Notes under the pieces: generated by a model
What the model saw: only the letters and a program-made list of their open reading frames with translations
What the model was told of the DNA's origin: nothing
The model's database searches: none
From: Zeugodacus cucurbitae
Lineage: Eukaryota > Arthropoda > Insecta > Diptera > Tephritidae
NCBI RefSeq assembly: GCF_028554725.1
Contig: NC_071668.1
Location: forward strand, 55,533,732 to 55,597,731
Direction: 5' to 3'
DNA length: 64,000 nucleotides
Program-made: the position numbers and the translations under genes
Part shown: positions 58,951 through 64,000 of the stretch, in pieces
Position numbering within the stretch: the first letter of the stretch is position 1
Layout: each line of letters opens with the position of its first letter

Positions 58951-60589
58951 TAGGACTATATATTCTTTAATAACCATTGATCACAAGATCAATAAATTCA
59001 AGGCTAGAATGAACAAATTGCTATCAGAGGGGAGAATATAAAACTAATCAGCGTATACTGCCTTGTGATGATGTTGATTCAAGAGTAAGCCATCTTCGAT
59101 TCGCTTCGAAAGGAGCCCTTTCAACAGATAATAATTCTCATAATTTGTACCCCATCGTTATCAATTCAAAAATGTTTGAATTATTCAAATATATGAAAAG
59201 ATCTATAACTCCCTAACGTTAAACCTATAATTATATGGGAACTATTTTATGAAGAATATGATTAAATATTGAGCTAAGAATTAACATCTTCTTTGTCAGA
59301 ACAATTTAACAAAAGAAAACACAGAACTGAAACACCTATCAATTTTTTTTTTTTTTTGGGTGGATTGAAGGATTTGTATCGATAATGTATACTTAAAACA
59401 TTAATAATTTTTTTATGTCAAATGCAATGACCAAAAAGTCAGTAAACTTATGGCAGAATGATCCTCGATATATTGGTGACAGGCTGTTATTTTCAATTCT
59501 ACCGATTGGCCACCGATTTTTTCACTATGTCTTTCGATTTGTAAATTGTATAAAAATAAATTTCCATTTCTTTGATTACTGTCAAAGTCATTGAAATTGA
59601 CCAAATGTAACCGACCCATTAACCAACACTTGGTACCAAATTTTCCCAAAAACAAACCAACTTACTAATACTAATACTAACTTACTAATAAGGCTGTGCT
59701 TCTGATCATTAATTTTAATTATTATTTTATCATGCGCTTTGTTATGCAATATAAGAATTTCTCCAAATTTATAAACTCATTTAATATGCATATTAATTTA
59801 AGATTACCATTTAAGTGAAGCTTCTTCCCACCAAAAATGCGGTTTTGATTTCTCTACTTAATTGCTTTTATACAACAAAATATATACTCGTTTCAATTAG
59901 TGGAATAAATAATTTTCAAAATATGCATAAATATTATAAAATAAGCAGGAATGAGTAGATGGAAATTTACCTCGACACTTACGTCGCAGGCGGCGACATA
60001 CCCGCTATTAAACCTAGAATTACGCATTAGCATAGAAATAGCTCCACAGCTCTGCTATACATATACACTTTGTCTAAATGTTGACTAATTGCCGCAAGTG
60101 TATAAAAAAATTGTGAGTAAAAAAGATTTGCGTTTTCTATAAGCTGTGGTATTTTTCTGCATAATTGCCATAATCATTATTAATTGCATAAAACATTGGA
60201 TGATACCTGCAATTAATTTTGAAAACGCAAAAAGTAACGCCCATTATTCCTAGTTCTTATAGAAATAGCAAAAACAAAAGCAATAACAACGGAAGAGTTG
60301 TTAATAGCTAAAGTTATAGAGATGTATTTGTAAAGTGCAGATAAATACCTCATAAAATAAAACATTAGTTAACAAAATAGTTAGTTTATAATTGCAGTCC
60401 AATCTTAAAAGTCAAAATTATGTTGTATCTTAACATCATGAAACGACCTTAAATATCAGGCTAAACGTATTCGCCTTGCCCACCAGAAAATAAACTATTA
60501 TTATTTGATGATTATCTATTTTAACCTCGGAGACGCAAGCGTTAATCCCACTAAGAAGCAATTCTATGGAACAATCAGAAATTATATTA
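58951..60589. other. C1GalT upstream intron with a small GC-richer patch
   Basis: Bases 59965-60005 (cctcgacacttacgtcgcag and ggcggcgacatacccgc) stand out as GC-richer in AT-rich DNA. The patch could be part of an exon on either strand, but no splice model is convincing. A minus-strand frame at 59413-59655 has no recognised domain. Confidence 0.35.
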
Positions 60590-60945
60590 CGATAGAATCC
60601 CGATTATTCGGATCAAATAAAACCAGCGGTATTCCAGATAATCGATTTCAAAGCAAATCAAACAATATTTTAATTATTTTATTTGCGGCCAAGACCCTGA
60701 TGCGATTGAATTGTAACAACTATATGGGGTCCGATTCGTCCTGTCTTTCAAACCACTTAAAAGCAACATCTAGAGCTTCAAAAGCTTGTTTTTTCATCAG
60801 TTGGTTAGTTAGTTCAGCCACTCCTTAATATTCTCTTCATTACACCCTTCACCAATGCTAAGCAATTTAATTGCTTCAGTTAAGACATTTTTAAATTGGC
60901 AAATAGTGAAGAGGCAAATACGTTCGGATAATCGGGATTCTACTG
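60590..60945 (-). mobile_element. pogo/Tigger-derived MITE with transposase tail
   Basis: The ends are inverted repeats: cgatagaatcccgattattc at the left, and the reverse complement of the right end, cagtagaatcccgattatcc. Each is flanked by TA (60588-60589 and 60946-60947). CAGTA-type ends with CCCG.TTATCCGAA are characteristic of Tigger/pogo elements. The 356-bp body encodes only the decayed end of a transposase on the minus strand. Confidence 0.8.
60650..60870 (-). pseudogene. pogo/Tigger (Jerky-like) transposase C-terminal remnant
   Basis: The minus strand reads EGCNEENIKEWLN, then a stop, LTNQLMKKQAFEALDVAFKW, FERQDESDPI, a stop, and LLQFNRIRVLAANK. The pattern of an acidic ENI.EWL box followed by A.EALD..F.WFE.Q.E.DP fits the extreme C-terminal region of Tigger/Jerky-type transposases, after the catalytic domain. 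No catalytic residues or DNA-binding domains remain. Confidence 0.68.
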
Positions 60946-62555
60946 TACTATTATGTATAATAGAGCCTGTTTCATAAAACAAAAGAATCATGTGCTAATT
61001 TTAAAATTATTGTAGTTAAATATATATTTTCAATTTAGAACAGTAAAGTATCATGTCAAATCCTCACTGTCCAATAGGCCAGGACAATAAAAGAGAAGAA
61101 AAGACAAAGAGAGAGACAGATACACATTTGAAAAATAAGAATACAATTTCATCAGACTAGTGTTGCATCTACGACATGAATTCAGAGCCACCTGATCTTC
61201 TGTTTCAATAATAGAGATCTACTCACTAGGAAATGAAGTAAAACACTCCAGAATCCAAATATTGTTATGGAGCATATGGTCTCAAGTAGAATTCTTAAAG
61301 TTATTAAAGTGCTGGGGCTAGATGAGAAACTGTGAAGAGGCAGGATATACCATAAGACGCTGTATGAACGCCAATTATCTATTTTCAGTCACGTATTTTA
61401 CCATATCTCCAGCTCTATACTTAAGACAAGTTCAAGATGTTTGTTACTTTCACTAGTATAATAATAATTCATATACTCGTATACAGAACAAATTACAATT
61501 GACTGCATGTATTAATATTTGTTGCATCTTTAACAGCAAATATGTTAATTTATAATAGAATTTATTTAATACATAGCTATAATTTATATTATGGATATTG
61601 CAATTATATTTCCAGATGCTGCAGCATGTTTTATGAATATGCAATTTATTTCACATCATTACAGAAGCACTGTCTGCCAACCATTAAAAAGTTTTACTAA
61701 CCGCTACTATTTTTGTAACTAAATACCGACGCTTAATTTCAAAGTTATTAACTTGAGAATACAATATTTTATACTATCTTTTGTACTAGCGAGCAATAAA
61801 TTAAGTATTGACAACACAACAGACGTTGATGCCGACTAAAATAAATCTGGCATGTATCTACAGTGTCGCGCAAATATGTATGAATAATACTCGTATTTCG
61901 ATGTTTCTATAGTTAAGACAAAGGTTTTCAAACATTGATGGATTAATAATCAAATCGTATAATAAAATAATAATTTGTCAATTGTTTCAACTCAATAAAT
62001 ACAAGATTTGGAAAATATTTGAGTCTTTATTGATAAAAAAGATAACGTCACTCGTATTCTTTGATTTAATAATAAAATAAAATTTAATCCATCTGACTGA
62101 TTATATGTTATTTCAAACTAATGACAAAACACTCGAGCATATTTAAATAATATATGAGTGGCTTGATGAGTTAAGCATTCTTAAACGTTGTGAATGCTGT
62201 ATTTTTCAGCTTTTGTCGACCTTTGACATTTGTTTCCTCCACATTCCGAGGACATTTGTTTAAAGCTATACACAGTGGTAAGAAAATATTTTGACAAAAT
62301 ATAAACAAATTGCCTGTAAAATTGCCAAATTTTGATGTGGCAAAACAGTTTTATTTGAAATTCTAACGGGACTTTCCAAAAATAGCATCGAGTGAAAGCG
62401 CAGCGAATACTTCACGACTAAAGGGACAATTCAAAGTGGTCTCTCAAATATTTGCTTTCCCGAATTTGAATGATTTTAAATGGATTTTAAAGTGGAAGGT
62501 ATAGATTTTATGTTTCAAAATCAGTCTCAATGCTTTTGGCTAATTCGGTAAATCT
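60946..62555. other. Noncoding DNA
   Basis: AT-rich sequence with no gene or repeat recognised; the frame at 61453-61644 minus has no domain. Confidence 0.4.
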
Positions 62556-62592
62556 CTTAGATACGAACCTAGCCCTTCCTAACTTGTTTTTC
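62556..62592 (+). mobile_element. Helentron 3' terminus fragment
   Basis: The words cgaacctagcccttcctaac and ttgtttttc match the last 30 bases of copies A and C (cgaacttagcccttccttac, ttgttttt). The rest of that copy is missing. Confidence 0.6.
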
Positions 62593-62747
62593 ATTATTTT
62601 CGTCTTTTTCCCCTCGATATGTTAATATCTCTGTTATTACTATAAAATGAAAAATTTTAAAAACAAAAAAATAACAAAACTATTATAACTATTCCGATCG
62701 TTTCAATTGGAGCACTAAGATATAGTGGCACGATGGGGCAATTTTTA

Positions 62748-63090
62748 TGCTCTCGCAACAAAGTTGCTAAAGAGAGTATTACAGTTTTGTTCATATAACG
62801 GTTTTTTGTAACACCCAAAACTAAACGAGTTAAATATAGGGTTATATACATATACCAAAGTGATCAGGGTGAAGCGTGGAGTTCAAATCCGGATGTCTGT
62901 CTGTCTGTCCGTCCGTCCGTCCGTCTGTGCAAGCTGTAACTTGAGTAAAAATTAAGATATCTTGATGAAACTTGGCACACTAATTTCTTGGCACCATAGG
63001 AAGGTTGCTTTCGAAGATGAGCAAAATCTGACCACTGCCACGCCCACAAAAGAAAACCAAAAACACATAAAGTACCATAACTATAGTTTA
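62748..63090 (+). mobile_element. 3'-truncated Helentron copy D
   Basis: It starts tatgctctcgcaacaaagtt with the inverted gctaaagagagta, then ttttgttcatataacgg, a gtctgtctgtctgtccgtcc tract at 62896-62930 and ctgccacgcccacaaaag. Homology to copy C ends near 63090. The minus-strand frames at 62657-63049 are repeat-derived. Confidence 0.82.
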
Positions 63091-64000
63091 TACATATCTA
63101 AAAATTAGCTCGAGCTCTCAAACATACTATGTACATATCTAATAACTTCATTTTATTTTGAAAATTAAGAGATAATGTGCTAAAGACACAATCACGTTCA
63201 ATTAAAAGCAGGCATCGATTTGTTCATCATAAAAAATTACCAAAACCCATAAGAAGTAGCTATATAATCAAGTGCAAAAAATATCTTTGTTGCTTTTAAT
63301 ATTCATAGATTCTTGCAATTTCACTTGAATAAACATTAATTTGTTTATTTTGCGCAAGAACTTGTTAGTCCTGTTGTTATAACTGTTAATTCAGTTAATT
63401 TTTAATTATTTTAGCCAACTGCTCAGTTTTAACAAGACACTTATTGATGAAGATAAAAATCAATGGTATACAGAATGCTCATTAAAATGGAAAATCAAGA
63501 ATGCTGGCAAAATATTGTGTTTATAACCACAGAAATTAATAAAAAGAAACATTAAGAAATATTAATTACAAATATATCTACATATTAACAGCTGAAGGAG
63601 GTGACGCTTCAGATGTGAAGACAGCTGCCAACACTCGTCGACAGGTTCAGGGTGGTTCTTCAGATAAAATTAATTTTCGAAAAAGATTTTAGCATAAAAA
63701 CAAGTGTACATACATACACAAGTGTCTAATTATGCATAGTTTTAGTAGAATTTTGTTTTTGTCTCACACAGTAGGTGGTGCGTATAAAGAAAGATTAATA
63801 GCAAGCATTTAAGATAAGCATAAATATTGGCACTTGTAGACATATGCGTTCATACATATACACAATTTTTGATTGAAAAATATTAAAAATTGAAATCTTT
63901 CAGCTTCTTGCTAACTAGTTTGCCAAACCTTTGCGTTGATATTCATATTATTGACACTTAGCAGCGACTTAGTGATGACTTAAGCTGGTGTTAATTACTT
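63091..64000. other. Noncoding DNA at the window end
   Basis: No exon was recognised. If C1GalT continues beyond the window this is still its upstream intron; otherwise it is intergenic. Confidence 0.4.

Noticed and set aside
1..64000. CRISPR arrays, operons, prokaryotic promoters, rRNA or tRNA genes
   Set aside because: The sequence is eukaryotic nuclear DNA; I saw no regularly spaced repeat array and no cloverleaf or rRNA core that I could recognise by eye. A tRNAscan or Rfam search would be decisive.

Overview
The window reads as nuclear DNA of a higher dipteran, most likely a tephritid fruit fly. It is AT-rich and gene-poor, with long introns and spacers. Its repeats are of fly type: INE-1/DINE-1-like Helentrons, mariner and Tc1 remnants, RTE, CR1-like and R1-like non-LTR elements, and TA-flanked MITEs. 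The host exons look like fly genes with CAA-rich 5' leaders. The genus is an inference and cannot be fixed from the sequence alone.

Two host genes have coding sequence that can be supported. (1) A minus-strand first coding exon at 10206-10044 encodes an N-terminal signal or anchor peptide. It ends at a GTGAGT donor and has a typical fly 5' leader in front; the rest of the gene is not found and probably lies beyond base 1. A minus-strand Inr+DPE promoter near 21889 may supply a distal leader exon for it. (2) Two terminal exons of a core 1 beta-1,3-galactosyltransferase (C1GalT) lie at 55047-54748 and 54645-54409 on the minus strand, separated by a 102-bp intron, with a polyadenylation signal at 54267. 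Its upstream exons were not found, so the intron in front probably runs past base 64000. A plus-strand TATA promoter with a probable noncoding first exon lies at 51263-51494, but no downstream exon was identified.

The only long intact reading frame is the 996-residue endonuclease/reverse transcriptase of an RTE-type retrotransposon (about 45750-48965). Decayed relatives lie at 36604-38568 and 44373-44876. The first of these contains a nested CR1-like tail and abuts a Helentron fragment.

Region by region: 1-10 kb holds spacer or intron sequence, a 395-bp tandem duplication, an internally deleted mariner and a 349-bp MITE; 10-22 kb holds the signal-peptide exon, two Helentron-like copies in opposite orientation, a Tc1 tail, a possible inverted-repeat element, an AT-rich tandem repeat and the minus-strand promoter; 22-30 kb is mostly featureless apart from a second mariner copy with the same internal deletion; 30-45 kb holds nested Helentrons, a non-LTR tail, a Tc1 pseudogene and the nested RTE/CR1 block; 45-49 kb is the intact RTE; 51-55 kb holds the TATA promoter, a mariner remnant, a reverse-transcriptase relic and C1GalT; 55-64 kb looks like C1GalT upstream intron with two MITEs, a pogo/Tigger-derived MITE and a truncated Helentron. 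No prokaryotic features, CRISPR arrays, rRNA or tRNA were recognised. The most interesting material is the transposon archaeology: shared deletions, nesting, a fold-back Helentron and a common 3' terminal structure in two Helentron families. I did not find a convincing new biological system.
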